This document shows positions 37,688 to 46,401 of a stretch of DNA of 64,000 bases, one piece after another. Below the pieces are notes generated by a model. The model ran no database searches. It had not been told where the DNA came from and was given only the letters and a program-made list of their open reading frames with translations. Origin of the DNA: Burkholderia contaminans (GTDB taxonomy: Bacteria; Pseudomonadota; Gammaproteobacteria; Burkholderiales; Burkholderiaceae); assembly GCF_029633825.1 (NCBI RefSeq), contig NZ_CP090640.1:2976001-3040000 (forward strand). Reading direction: 5' to 3'. Made by a program: the position numbers and the translations under genes. How positions within the stretch are numbered: position 1 is the first letter of the stretch; each line of letters starts with the position of its first letter.

Positions 37688-38854
37688 ATGAACGCCACCC
37701 CGATCGCTCGCCGTGTCCGCCGGATCGCACTCGCCCTGGGTTTCACGCTGTCCGCCGCGGCTGCCGTCGCCGCGCCCGTCTCGCTGAACATCGTCGATGT
37801 CGCTGGCAACCTGCAGCTCACGCAAAAGGCCATCGAAGCCTTCAAGGACAAGAACCCGAACCTCGTCTCGAACGTCACGTTCACGAACGCACCCGCGCCG
37901 CAGCTGCCGGGCAAGATCAAGGCGATGCAGGCGGCGGGGCGCGCCGACATCGACCTCGTGCTGACGGGCACCGACGCGCTGGCCGCCGGCATCGAGCAGA
38001 ACCTGTGGCAGAAGCTGCTGCCCGACGACGCGGCCGCGTTCCCCGGCGTGCTCGACAAATACGCACCCGGCCCGCGCAAGATGCAGGATCTCGCGCAGGG
38101 CTACGGCCTCGAAGTCACCTACATGCCGGCCGGCCCGCTGCTCGAATACAACCCGGCGAAGGTCGGCGACCCGCCCAGGACGCCCGACCAGCTGCTCGCC
38201 TGGTGCAAGGCGCACCCGAACAAGCTGATCTATGCGCGCCCGGCGAACTCGGGCCCCGGCCGCACGTTCCTGATGGGGCTGCCGTACGTGCTCGGCGACA
38301 GGAACCCGCAGGATCCGATCAACGGCTGGGACAAGACCTGGGCGTTCCTCAAGGCATTGAACGATTGCGTGCCGTACTACCCGGGCGGGACGTCGGCGGT
38401 GATGAAGGAGCTCGGCGAGGGCACGCGCGACATGACCGTGACCGTCACCGGCTGGGATCTCAACCCGCGCGCGCTCGGCATCGTGCCGGCCGAGTTCAGG
38501 GTCCAGGCGTTCGACAACATGACGTGGGTCAACGACGCGCACTACATGGTGATCCCGAAGGGCGTGCCGAAGGAAAAGCTCGACGTGCTGTTCAAGCTGA
38601 TGAACTTCCTGCTCGAACCGGCGCAACAGGCGATGACCTACGACGACGGCTATTTCTATCCGGGCCCGGCGGTGAAGGGCGTGACGCTCGAGATGGCGCC
38701 CGCGCACAGCCAGGAAGTGATCAGGAAATTCGGCCGCCCCGAGTACGCGAAGCTGCTCGCGGATCGCCCGCACGTGCAGCCGCTCAGCGCGCAGGCGATG
38801 GTCGCCGCGTTCCAGAAGTGGGATCGCGAGATCGGCGCGCAGAAGTCGAAGTGA
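37688..38854 (+). CDS. ABC transporter substrate-binding protein (polyamine-type)
   Basis: Periplasmic solute-binding protein of 388 residues. A signal peptide of about 29 residues ends at AVAA|PV. Then come VSLNIVDVAGNLQLTQKAIE and a bilobal fold typical of PotD/PotF or AfuA-like proteins (VLTGTDALAAGIEQNLWQKL; LARPANSGPG-like hinge residues in YARPANSGPGRT). First gene of a four-gene importer operon. The 308 bases upstream (37380-37687) hold no gene; an AT-richer stretch near 37600-37650 could hold its promoter. Confidence 0.9.
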   Translation: MNATPIARRVRRIALALGFTLSAAAAVAAPVSLNIVDVAGNLQLTQKAIEAFKDKNPNLVSNVTFTNAPAPQLPGKIKAMQAAGRADIDLVLTGTDALAAGIEQNLWQKLLPDDAAAFPGVLDKYAPGPRKMQDLAQGYGLEVTYMPAGPLLEYNPAKVGDPPRTPDQLLAWCKAHPNKLIYARPANSGPGRTFLMGLPYVLGDRNPQDPINGWDKTWAFLKALNDCVPYYPGGTSAVMKELGEGTRDMTVTVTGWDLNPRALGIVPAEFRVQAFDNMTWVNDAHYMVIPKGVPKEKLDVLFKLMNFLLEPAQQAMTYDDGYFYPGPAVKGVTLEMAPAHSQEVIRKFGRPEYAKLLADRPHVQPLSAQAMVAAFQKWDREIGAQKSK

Positions 38855-38903
38855 CGCATGGACCGGCGGGCGCCGCGGCGCCCGCGTCGAGGGAGTTCGC
38901 GCA

Positions 38904-39983
38904 ATGAAGCACAGTTTCGAACGGCTGCGGCTCGATGGCGTGTGCCGCAGCTTCACCAATGCGCAAGGCGCGCAGGTCGCCGCGCTGGACGGGCTCGATC
39001 TCGAGATCCGGCGCGGCGAATTCATCGCGCTGCTCGGCCCGTCGGGCTGTGGCAAGTCGACCGCGCTCAACTGCATCGCGGGGCTGCAGCCGCTCACGCG
39101 CGGCGGCATCTGGCTCGACGACACGCGCATCGACGTGCTGCCGCCCGAGCGCCGCGGCTTCGGGATGGTGTTCCAGAACTACGCGCTGTTTCCGCACATG
39201 TCGGTGCTCGACAACGTCGGCTTCGGCCTCAAGATGCGCGGCGTGCCGAAGCAGGAAACGCGGCGGCGCGCGCAGCAGGCGCTCGAACTCGTGCAGCTCG
39301 TCGGCCACGAGGGCAAGCTGCCCGGGCAGCTGTCGGGCGGGCAGCAGCAGCGCGTCGCGATTGCGCGCGCGATCGTGATCGAGCCGCCGCTCGTGCTGAT
39401 GGACGAACCGCTGTCGAACCTCGACACGAAGCTGCGCATCGAGATGCGCGCCGAGATCCGCCGCATCCACACGCAGCTCGAACGCGCGACGATCTACGTG
39501 ACGCACGACCAGGACGAGGCGCTGTCGATGGCCGACCGCATCGTCGTGATGAAGGAGGGCGTCGTGCAGCAGGTCGCGACGCCGAAGGACGTCTACACGC
39601 GCCCGCACAACCTGCATGTCGCGCGTTTCATGGGCTATCGCAACGTGCTGCCGTTCACGCTCGAAGGGATGGCCGGCGATTATGTGAACGTGGCGGCCGG
39701 TGGCGTTCGCGTCACCGGCGTGCCGATGGCCGGCTTCGACGCGAAAGAGGTCATGGTCGCGCTGCGACCCGACGACATCGAGCGCGCGGACGAGGGCGGC
39801 GACAACACGTTCGACGCGACGGTCGAAACGGTCGAGTACGGCGGCCGCGATTCGCTGATCCGCGCGGTCACGCCGTTCGGCCCGATCTGGGCGCGCGTGG
39901 CCGGCGAATTCACGGAGGGCGAGCCGCTGCGGCTGCGCGTCGCGCCGTCGCGCACGCTCGTCTACCCGGGAGCGCCGACATGA
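38904..39983 (+). CDS. ABC transporter ATP-binding protein (PotA-like)
   Basis: ATPase of 359 residues for the importer. Walker A GPSGCGKST (about 46-54), Q-loop in VFQNYALFPHM, signature LSGGQQQRVAIARA (about 144-157), Walker B PLVLMDEPLSNLDTKL, switch histidine in YVTHDQDEAL. A C-terminal TOBE-type domain follows (about residue 245 onward). Pattern of spermidine/iron-type CUT1/PotA ATPases. It follows the binding protein by 49 nt. Confidence 0.95.
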   Translation: MKHSFERLRLDGVCRSFTNAQGAQVAALDGLDLEIRRGEFIALLGPSGCGKSTALNCIAGLQPLTRGGIWLDDTRIDVLPPERRGFGMVFQNYALFPHMSVLDNVGFGLKMRGVPKQETRRRAQQALELVQLVGHEGKLPGQLSGGQQQRVAIARAIVIEPPLVLMDEPLSNLDTKLRIEMRAEIRRIHTQLERATIYVTHDQDEALSMADRIVVMKEGVVQQVATPKDVYTRPHNLHVARFMGYRNVLPFTLEGMAGDYVNVAAGGVRVTGVPMAGFDAKEVMVALRPDDIERADEGGDNTFDATVETVEYGGRDSLIRAVTPFGPIWARVAGEFTEGEPLRLRVAPSRTLVYPGAPT

Positions 39984-40020
39984 GCGGCGCAGCCGCGGCG
40001 CGGTTACACCGGGAGGCCGC

Positions 40021-40893
40021 ATGAGCACGTTCGCGTCCGGCGCCACGCCGCGCGACGCGAAAGCCTGGCTCGTCACGCCCGCGCTCGGGTTCATCGTCGC
40101 GCTGTTCGTCTATCCGTTCGCGTACGGCCTCGTGCTGTCATTCCAGCCGATGAACGGCGGCGGCGCGCTCGCGAACTACGTGCAGTTCTTCACCGACACC
40201 GCGATGTGGCCGACCGTGCTCGTCACGCTGAAGCTCGCGGTGCCGGCGACGCTGATCAACGTCGGCATCGCGGTGCCCGTCGCGTTCGCGCTGCGCCGCC
40301 ACTCGCCGTACCAGAAGTTCGTCACGACGCTGCTCGTGATTCCCGTCACGCTCGGCACGGTGCTCGTCGCCGACGGGATGCTCACGTATTTCGGGCCGAA
40401 CGGCTGGTTCCCGCAGGCGCTGCAGGGGCTGCACCTGTACACCGACGAAGTGCGCCTCACGCACAACTACTGGGGCGTGCTGCTGTCGCTGATCGTGTCG
40501 GGCTTTCCGTTCGCGTTCCTGCTGATGCTGTCGTACATCAGCGGCATCGACCCGACGCTCGCCCGCGCGGCGGCAACGCTCGGCGCGAACCCGTGGCAGC
40601 AGTTCCGGCAGATCTACCTGCCGCTGCTCGTGCCGGGGCTCACGATGGCCGCGTGCCTGTCGTTCGTGCAGGCGTTCTCGGTGTTCCCGTCGGCCGTGCT
40701 GCTCGGCGCGCCGGCCGGGCCCACGCGCGTGATCTCGATCGCGGCGGCGGAAGCCGCGTTCGAGAGCTACGACTATTCGCTCGCATCGGCGATCGCGATC
40801 GTGATGGGCTTCGTGCAGTTGCTGGTGGTCGCGTCGATGCTCGGCGCGCGCCGTTTCTTCTATACGGGCGCGGTAACGGGAGGCAAGGGCTGA
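40021..40893 (+). CDS. ABC transporter permease (first subunit)
   Basis: Permease of 290 residues with six hydrophobic segments and the EAA-type loop in DPTLARAAATLGANPWQQFR near residues 178-197, which contacts the ATPase. N-terminal LVTPALGFIVALFVYPFAYG is typical of PotB-like subunits. Its stop overlaps the next permease's ATG (TGATG at 40891-40895), so the two are translated together. Confidence 0.93.
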   Translation: MSTFASGATPRDAKAWLVTPALGFIVALFVYPFAYGLVLSFQPMNGGGALANYVQFFTDTAMWPTVLVTLKLAVPATLINVGIAVPVAFALRRHSPYQKFVTTLLVIPVTLGTVLVADGMLTYFGPNGWFPQALQGLHLYTDEVRLTHNYWGVLLSLIVSGFPFAFLLMLSYISGIDPTLARAAATLGANPWQQFRQIYLPLLVPGLTMAACLSFVQAFSVFPSAVLLGAPAGPTRVISIAAAEAAFESYDYSLASAIAIVMGFVQLLVVASMLGARRFFYTGAVTGGKG

Positions 40894-41825
40894 TGGCGAC
40901 CGACAATCATGCCGCGCGCACCTGGCCGCCGAAGCACGACAGGCCCGATGCGCCCGATGCGCCCCACGTCGACGCGGGGAAACCGCAGAAGATGACAGGC
41001 AATCTCGCCGGCCGCGCCTGGAAGGCGCTCGTGTGGGGGCTGATGGCGTTCTTCCTGCTGAACGTGTTGCTGCTGATCGCGACCGTCGCGGTGAATTCGA
41101 TCGCGACCCGCTGGTTCGGCACGCCGCTGCCGCAGGGCTTCACGCTGCACTGGTACGCGAAGGCGTGGGAGGACTTCCAGCTCGCGAGCGTGCTGTGGGT
41201 GACCGTCGAGGTCGTCGGCGCAGTGGTGCTGCTGTCGATCGCGCTCGGCGTGCCGGCCGCGTATGCGCTGGCGCGCGTGCAGTTTCGCGGCAAGCGCTTC
41301 GCGCTGCTGGTGTTCCTGCTGCCGCTGATGGTGCCGCCCGTCACGTACGGGATCCCGATGGCCACCGTGATGTACAAGGTCGGACTCGCGGGCACGCTGC
41401 CCGGCGTGATCCTCGCGAACCTCGTGCCGGCGCTGCCGTTCGTGATCCTCGTGATGACGCCGTTCATCGAGCAGATCGACCCGAATCTCGAAGCCGCCGC
41501 GCGCATCTTCGGCGCGAACACGTGGCGCTATTTCCGCTACGTGCTGCTGCCGCTGCTGGTGCCCGGCATGCTCGCGGCGGGGTTACTCGTGCTGGTGCGC
41601 ACGATCGGGATGTTCGAGCTGACCTTCTTCACCGCGGGGCCGAGCACGCAGACGCTCGTCGTCGCGCTGTATTACGCGGTGTTCTCGACCGGCGTGCGCG
41701 CACCACAGTCGATCGACGCGATGGCGATGATCTACATGGCCATCACGCTCGTGTGGGTCGTGATCGCACTGCAGTTCGTGAGCCCGACGCAGCTCGTGAG
41801 CCGCGTGAAGCAGGAGCGGCAGTAG
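40893..41825 (+). CDS. ABC transporter permease (second subunit)
   Basis: Permease of 310 residues, PotC-like, with a hydrophilic N-terminal extension of about 45 residues before the first membrane helix. The EAA loop is in DPNLEAAARIFGANTWRYFR near residues 197-216. ATG 40893 is set by the overlap with the previous stop. Last gene of the importer operon. The solute is not determined; organic cations or polyamines are the usual cargo. Confidence 0.93.
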   Translation: MATDNHAARTWPPKHDRPDAPDAPHVDAGKPQKMTGNLAGRAWKALVWGLMAFFLLNVLLLIATVAVNSIATRWFGTPLPQGFTLHWYAKAWEDFQLASVLWVTVEVVGAVVLLSIALGVPAAYALARVQFRGKRFALLVFLLPLMVPPVTYGIPMATVMYKVGLAGTLPGVILANLVPALPFVILVMTPFIEQIDPNLEAAARIFGANTWRYFRYVLLPLLVPGMLAAGLLVLVRTIGMFELTFFTAGPSTQTLVVALYYAVFSTGVRAPQSIDAMAMIYMAITLVWVVIALQFVSPTQLVSRVKQERQ

Positions 41826-41947
41826 GCAAGGGCGGCGCGCGGATGCGCGATGCCGCCTGCACATCCGTGCAATTGGTTACAAATGGATACCGCGCACGAC
41901 ACGCGGACGTTGCAGACTACGCGGCGTTCACCCGATCACGGATATCC

Positions 41948-42385
41948 ATGAAGCTCCACACGCTGCTGACACTCGCCGGTGCATCGACGCTGCTGGCCGC
42001 CTGCAACCTGCTCCAAGACGGCCCCGGTTCGAGCGACGTCGACGCCGCCGTGCGCCGCGCGCTCGAGGCGGAAAACCACGGCGGCCTGAACGCACTGTTC
42101 GGCCAGCCGCTGCCGGTCTCGGCCGATGTCGTGTCGGCGAAGCCCGATGGCGACTGCAAGAAGCTCGGCGATCGTACGTACTCGTGCGACGTCGTGGTCA
42201 CGTGGCGCAATGCCGACTACAAGCCTTCGCGTGCGAACCTGACCTTCGTGAAAGCCGCCGACGGCTCTTGGCAGACGTCCGGCGTCGACGCGGCGATCGT
42301 GTCCGGCGCCGCGAAATCGCTGGTCGACGAGATCGGCAAGGCGTGGCCCGGCAACGCGGCAAGCGGCGCGTCGGCGCCGCAGTGA
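41948..42385 (+). CDS. Small lipoprotein of unknown function
   Basis: Protein of 145 residues. Signal peptide MKLHTLLTLAGASTLLAAC ends with lipobox LAAC, so the mature N-terminus is a lipidated cysteine at residue 19. The body has two further cysteines (DCKKLGDRTYSCDVVVTW) and resembles small DUF4878/YybH-like periplasmic domains, but this is weak. It lies 122 nt after the importer and is probably a separate unit. Confidence 0.75.
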   Translation: MKLHTLLTLAGASTLLAACNLLQDGPGSSDVDAAVRRALEAENHGGLNALFGQPLPVSADVVSAKPDGDCKKLGDRTYSCDVVVTWRNADYKPSRANLTFVKAADGSWQTSGVDAAIVSGAAKSLVDEIGKAWPGNAASGASAPQ

Positions 42386-42612
42386 CGCGCCGGCGGCGCG
42401 GCGCACACTGATTCCGCGGGCGCGGTTTCGTCCTGGCGGGCCGCGCTCGCCTCGTTTCTTCAAGCCATCGACGACCATCGCCCGTGCACGCACGACCGCA
42501 GGCGGCGGGGCGCGCCATCCGACCGGCACGGCCCGCGTTCGGCACCGATTCACCGAAAAGGGGTTCGAGCACCTGCTCCCTAAAGACCGAACACATCCTC
42601 GGTATGCGGGCC

Positions 42613-42630
42613 GGGTTATAGGGAAAACCC
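42613..42630. promoter_or_regulatory. Inverted repeat upstream of a small membrane protein gene
   Basis: GGGTT and AACCC half-sites face each other across eight bases, just upstream of a perfect -10 hexamer. It could be an operator; binding protein unknown. Confidence 0.4.
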
Positions 42631-42641
42631 TTATTTCGAGA

Positions 42642-42647
42642 TATAAT
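42642..42647 (+). promoter_or_regulatory. Candidate -10 box (TATAAT)
   Basis: Perfect sigma-70 -10 hexamer 27 nt before the ATG of the 70-residue membrane protein gene, in a locally AT-rich stretch. The -35 region is weak, which suggests activator help. Confidence 0.55.
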
Positions 42648-42673
42648 CATGGCCTAAGAGATAGGTCAGAACC

Positions 42674-42886
42674 ATGCCTGAACGTTTCCAAACCATTGAA
42701 AAATTTGTGTTTTCCCTCGTCGTGATGTCCGCCGTCGTGTGCTCGGCATTCCTTGCGTATGAGCGTCACCCCGAGATCAAGATCGCGCTGCACGAAGGCG
42801 AAGCGCTGATGCGCGAGAGCGCCAAGTACTCGGTCATCTGCTCGCCGTCCAAGGTCGATCCTTGCGTCGAGATGTCGGCTTACTGA
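42674..42886 (+). CDS. Small single-pass membrane protein
   Basis: Protein of 70 residues with one hydrophobic segment (FVFSLVVMSAVVCSAFLAY, about residues 11-29) and a short soluble tail with two cysteines (VICSPSKVDPCVEM). The ATG at 42674 follows AGAGATAGG. A consensus -10 box lies just upstream. No family recognised. Codon use is less GC-biased than neighbouring genes. Confidence 0.65.
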   Translation: MPERFQTIEKFVFSLVVMSAVVCSAFLAYERHPEIKIALHEGEALMRESAKYSVICSPSKVDPCVEMSAY

Positions 42887-43100
42887 GATTCGCGTCGGTC
42901 GCGTCGGCGCCGTGCGCTGCGATCGAAACGCACGTTTCCAGAATCGGCCCCATCCAGTTTCGGACTTGTCCTATATCTCTGGTCGTCTGGATTCCTTAAA
43001 GTAGAGCCCATCAGGAATTCAGAAACCGGCCGCAAGATAGGGCGGATGCACGAACCCGTAACGTGCCGAGTCGCTGGCGTAAGCAGCCCCCGTATTCAGC

Positions 43101-43131
43101 CGGCCCCGCTTCGAGCCATCGAGCGGGGCCG
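43101..43131. terminator. Strong hairpin, probable terminator
   Basis: Stem CGGCCCCGC/GCGGGGCCG extended by an inner TCGA/TCGA pair with a GCCA loop, followed on the plus strand by TTCCGTTT. It may end transcription of the small membrane protein gene. On the minus strand it lies beyond the truncated dehydrogenase. Confidence 0.6.
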
Positions 43132-43182
43132 TTCCGTTTGCGCGGTCCAAATCACCTTCCGCAGCGCCATGCGCCACGCGCG

Positions 43183-43434
43183 TCACACCACGTGCCGCGG
43201 CATCCCGCCCGCGAACGCGGCGACATTGTCCACGAGCTGATCGGCGAGCGCCTGCATCGCTTCGTCGCTCGCCCACGCAACGTGCGGCGTCAGGATGAAT
43301 GCCGGATGCGACAGGATCGCGTGGAACGGATGCGCGGCCGGCAGCGGCTCCTGCGTGACCACGTCGAACCCCGCGCCCACGATCTGCCCCGACTGCAATG
43401 CGTCGACGAGCGCGCTTTCCCGGATGGAAAGGCT
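43183..43434 (-). pseudogene. Truncated D-2-hydroxyacid dehydrogenase, C-terminal fragment
   Basis: About 80 residues of the C-terminal part of a D-isomer 2-hydroxyacid (glycerate) dehydrogenase: ALVDALQSGQIVGAGFDVVT, then EPLPAAHPF with the catalytic-domain Glu region, and FILTPHVAWAS with the catalytic histidine. Everything upstream of about 43430, roughly the first 230 residues including the Rossmann motif, is missing. It is replaced by a short repeat-rich stretch and then the CoA-transferase gene on the other strand. No start codon is in place. A decay relic. Confidence 0.8.
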
Positions 43435-43488
43435 GACGCAACGCCTGCATGTGGGGCGCGACGCGCGCCTTTCCGAAACGGAAAGGCG
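43414..43488. repeat. GGAAAGGC inverted-repeat patch at a deletion junction
   Basis: Three copies of GGAAAGGC or its complement lie at 43426-43433, 43467-43474 and 43480-43487. The last two form a perfect 9-bp hairpin (43466-43474/43480-43488, loop GAAAC). The patch lies exactly where the dehydrogenase fragment loses similarity and where the CoA-transferase leader begins. Confidence 0.6.
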
Positions 43489-43571
43489 GGTTGAGGATCG
43501 ATCGATTTTCGCCGGTCGCGAACGCCGTCATGATCGCCTTCATCGACAACACGATTGCATCGGAGATAGTC

Positions 43572-44762
43572 ATGACACGCCCCCTGGACGGCATCCGCGT
43601 GCTGGAACTCGGCCAACTGATCGCCGGGCCGTTCGCGGGCCGGATGCTCGCCGAATTCGGCGCCGACGTGCTCAAGGTCGAGCCGCCCGGGCTCGGCGAC
43701 CCGCTGCGCAAATGGCGGCTGCTGCATGAAGGCACGTCGGTCTGGTGGGCCGCGCAGTCGCGCAACAAGACCTCGCTCACGCTCGACCTGCGCACGCCCG
43801 AAGGGCAGGATGTCGTGCGTCGCCTCGTCGCGCAAACCGACGTGCTGATCGAGAACTTCCGGCCCGGCACGCTCGAAGGCTGGGGGCTCGGCTGGGACGC
43901 GCTCTCCGCGATCAATCCGGGGCTCGTGATGCTGCGCGTGTCGGGCTTCGGCCAGACGGGCCCGTACCGCGACCGTCCCGGCTTCGGCGTGATCGCCGAG
44001 GCGATGGGCGGCCTGCGGCACCTGACCGGCGAGCCCGGCCGCACGCCCGTGCGCGTCGGCATCTCGCTCGGCGATTCGCTGTCGGCGCTGCACGGCGTGA
44101 TCGGCGTGCTGCTTGCGCTGCGGCATCGCGAACAGCAGGGCGGCAAGGGGCAGGTCGTCGACGTCGCGCTGTACGAGTCGGTATTCAACATGATGGAAAG
44201 CCTGTTGCCCGAATACTCGGCGTTCGGCGCCGTGCGCGAGGCGGCCGGCAGCAGCCTGCCCGGCATCGCGCCGACCAACGCGTACCGCTGCCGCGACGGC
44301 AAGTACGCGCTGATCGCCGGCAACGGCGACAGCATCTTCCGGCGCCTGATGGAGCTGATCGGCCGGCCCGATCTCGGCAACGATCCCGCGCTCGCGCACA
44401 ACGACGGGCGCGTCGCGCAGGTCGAACGCATCGACGCGGCGATCGGCGCATGGAGCGCGCAGCACGATCTCGACGCCGTGCTGGCCGCGCTGAACGACGC
44501 GCGCATTCCGTCCGGCCGCATCTACGACGTAGCCGACATCGCGGCCGATCCGCATTACCGCGCCCGCGACATGCTCGTCGATGCCGCGTTGCCCGACGGC
44601 ACGCCGGTAATCGTGCCGGGCATCGTGCCGAAGCTCGGCGCGACGCCCGGGTGCATCGAACACGCGGCGCCCGCGCTCGGCGCCAATACCGACGCGGTAC
44701 TCGAATCGCTCGGCATCGATGCGGCGACGCGCGGCGACTGGCGCACGCGCGGCGTGATCTGA
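43572..44762 (+). CDS. CaiB/BaiF family (family III) CoA-transferase
   Basis: Protein of 396 residues: LDGIRVLELGQLIAGPFAGR at the N-terminus, EFGADVLKVEPPGLGDPLRK, then ENFRPGTLEGWGLGWDAL with the catalytic aspartate region near 100. ATG 43572 follows ATCGGAGATAG; the in-frame extension to 43449 reads through the repeat patch and is rejected. It is followed after 24 nt by an HMG-CoA lyase-like gene, a pairing also seen in itaconate/methylsuccinate-type and leucine-derived acid catabolism. A second CoA-transferase of this family lies at 6267. Confidence 0.92.
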   Translation: MTRPLDGIRVLELGQLIAGPFAGRMLAEFGADVLKVEPPGLGDPLRKWRLLHEGTSVWWAAQSRNKTSLTLDLRTPEGQDVVRRLVAQTDVLIENFRPGTLEGWGLGWDALSAINPGLVMLRVSGFGQTGPYRDRPGFGVIAEAMGGLRHLTGEPGRTPVRVGISLGDSLSALHGVIGVLLALRHREQQGGKGQVVDVALYESVFNMMESLLPEYSAFGAVREAAGSSLPGIAPTNAYRCRDGKYALIAGNGDSIFRRLMELIGRPDLGNDPALAHNDGRVAQVERIDAAIGAWSAQHDLDAVLAALNDARIPSGRIYDVADIAADPHYRARDMLVDAALPDGTPVIVPGIVPKLGATPGCIEHAAPALGANTDAVLESLGIDAATRGDWRTRGVI

Positions 44763-44786
44763 GAAGCGGAAACAGGAGACGACGAC

Positions 44787-45749
44787 ATGAACGGGCAACG
44801 CAAACGGCTCTACATCCACGAAGTCGCGACACGCGACGGTTTCCAGAATGAAGCGGCGTTCGTCGACACCGACGACAAGATCGCGCTCGTCGACGCGTTG
44901 AGCGCGTGCGGCTACGCGAAGATCGAGGTCACGTCGTTCACGTCGCCGAAGGCGATCCCCGCGTTGCGCGATGCGGAGGCCGTGATGCACGGCATCGCGC
45001 GCGCACCCGGCGTCGTCTATACGGTGCTCGTGCCGAACGTGCGCGGTGCCGAGCGTGCGCTGTCGTGCGGCGTCGACGAAGTGAACCTCGTGATGTCGAT
45101 GAGCGAAAGCCACAACCGCGCGAACCTGCGGATGACGCGCGAGCAGTCGTTCACACAACTGCGCGACGTGATCGACGCGGTACGCGGCGCCGGTGTCGCG
45201 ATCAACGTGTCGCTGTCGACCGCGATGGGCTGCCCGATGGAAGGCGATGTGGCAGCCGAAGTCGTACTCGCCTGGATGCAGCGCTTCGCGGATCTCGGCG
45301 TGCACGGCTTCACGCTGTGCGACACGACGGGCATGGCGTTTCCGTCGCAGGTACGCGACCTGTCGGCACGGGCCCGCGAGCGCTTCGGCGCACTGCAGCT
45401 CACGCTGCACTTCCACAACACGCGCGGGATGGCGCTCGCGAACACGCTCGCGGCACTCGATGCCGGGATCGACCGCTTCGACGCGTCGCTCGGCGGGCTC
45501 GGCGGCTGCCCGTACGCACCGGGCGCGACCGGCAACGCATGCATGGAAGAACTCGTGCACATGCTCGAACTCGACGGCTACGATACGGGCATCGATCTCG
45601 CGGCCGTGCTGGCAGCGTCGGCACGGCTGCCCGCGCTGATCGGCCATGACGTGCCGAGCCAGATCCTGAAGGCCGGGCGCCGCTCGGACCTTCACCCGGC
45701 GCCGCGCGCAGACGCCGGCGACATGCCCGTGCAACGCGCGTTCTCGTGA
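44787..45749 (+). CDS. Hydroxymethylglutaryl-CoA lyase family protein
   Basis: Protein of 320 residues of the HMG-CoA lyase/isopropylmalate synthase (DRE-TIM) group. VATRDGFQNEA carries the metal/catalytic Arg-Asp; KIEVTSFTSPKAIPAL, TLHFHNTRGMALANT with the HxH metal ligands, and LGGLGGCPYAPGATGNACME with the catalytic cysteine loop are all present. It cleaves a 3-hydroxy-3-methyl-acyl-CoA to acetyl-CoA and a keto acid. With the CoA-transferase it forms an activate-and-cleave pair. Confidence 0.92.
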   Translation: MNGQRKRLYIHEVATRDGFQNEAAFVDTDDKIALVDALSACGYAKIEVTSFTSPKAIPALRDAEAVMHGIARAPGVVYTVLVPNVRGAERALSCGVDEVNLVMSMSESHNRANLRMTREQSFTQLRDVIDAVRGAGVAINVSLSTAMGCPMEGDVAAEVVLAWMQRFADLGVHGFTLCDTTGMAFPSQVRDLSARARERFGALQLTLHFHNTRGMALANTLAALDAGIDRFDASLGGLGGCPYAPGATGNACMEELVHMLELDGYDTGIDLAAVLAASARLPALIGHDVPSQILKAGRRSDLHPAPRADAGDMPVQRAFS

Positions 45750-45771
45750 ACCACGAACAGGAGCAAACCTC

Positions 45772-46155
45772 ATGGCGCTGATTGACCACCTCGACCATCT
45801 CGTGCTGACCTGCGTCGATCCCGACCGGACCACGCATTTCTACACCGAGGTACTGCAGATGCAGCTCGAAACCTTCGGCGCCGGCCGGATCGCATTCCGC
45901 TTCGGCATCCAGAAGATCAATCTGCACGTGCGTGGCGCGGAGTTCGAACCGAAAGCATATGTGCCGGTGCCAGGCGCGCTCGACCTGTGCTTCATCGCGT
46001 CCGTGCCGCTCGACGACGTGATTGCGCACCTGAAGCGCGTCGACTGGCCGATCGTCGAAGGGCCGGTCGAGCGCACGGGCGCGACGCAGAAGATCCGGTC
46101 GGTTTATGTACGCGATCCCGACCTGAACCTGATCGAGATCTCCGAGTTGATCTGA
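45772..46155 (+). CDS. VOC (glyoxalase/dioxygenase fold) family protein
   Basis: Protein of 127 residues with two beta-alpha-beta-beta-beta modules. IDHLDHLVLTCVDPDRTTHFY gives the first metal-binding histidine and VYVRDPDLNLIEISE the terminal glutamate. Typical of VOC proteins such as glyoxalase-like isomerases. It lies 22 nt after the lyase gene, so it probably handles a related intermediate. Confidence 0.88.
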   Translation: MALIDHLDHLVLTCVDPDRTTHFYTEVLQMQLETFGAGRIAFRFGIQKINLHVRGAEFEPKAYVPVPGALDLCFIASVPLDDVIAHLKRVDWPIVEGPVERTGATQKIRSVYVRDPDLNLIEISELI

Positions 46156-46401
46156 GCACCGGTGCACCGCCGCGCCGTATCGCGCCGTCGCACGCGCGTG
46201 TGCGGACCTGAACACGGTGCGGCTGCATGCCGCGCCGATCTCCCGCCGAAATCGGACAGCCGGTTTCCGCGCTCGCCGAATCCGGATAGCCGGCCCGTGT
46301 CGCGCTGCGGATAATGCTCGCATCGGCGACTGAGAAGCCGCCTTCGCAGCGGACGCAACGCTTGCGCCCGCGCTTCCGCAACCCGACCCAGGCAATTCCC
46401 G

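Noticed and set aside
43019..45833. Long minus-strand frames across the CoA-transferase and lyase genes
   Set aside because: Antisense to well-supported enzymes; only the short dehydrogenase remnant at 43183-43434 has real homology.
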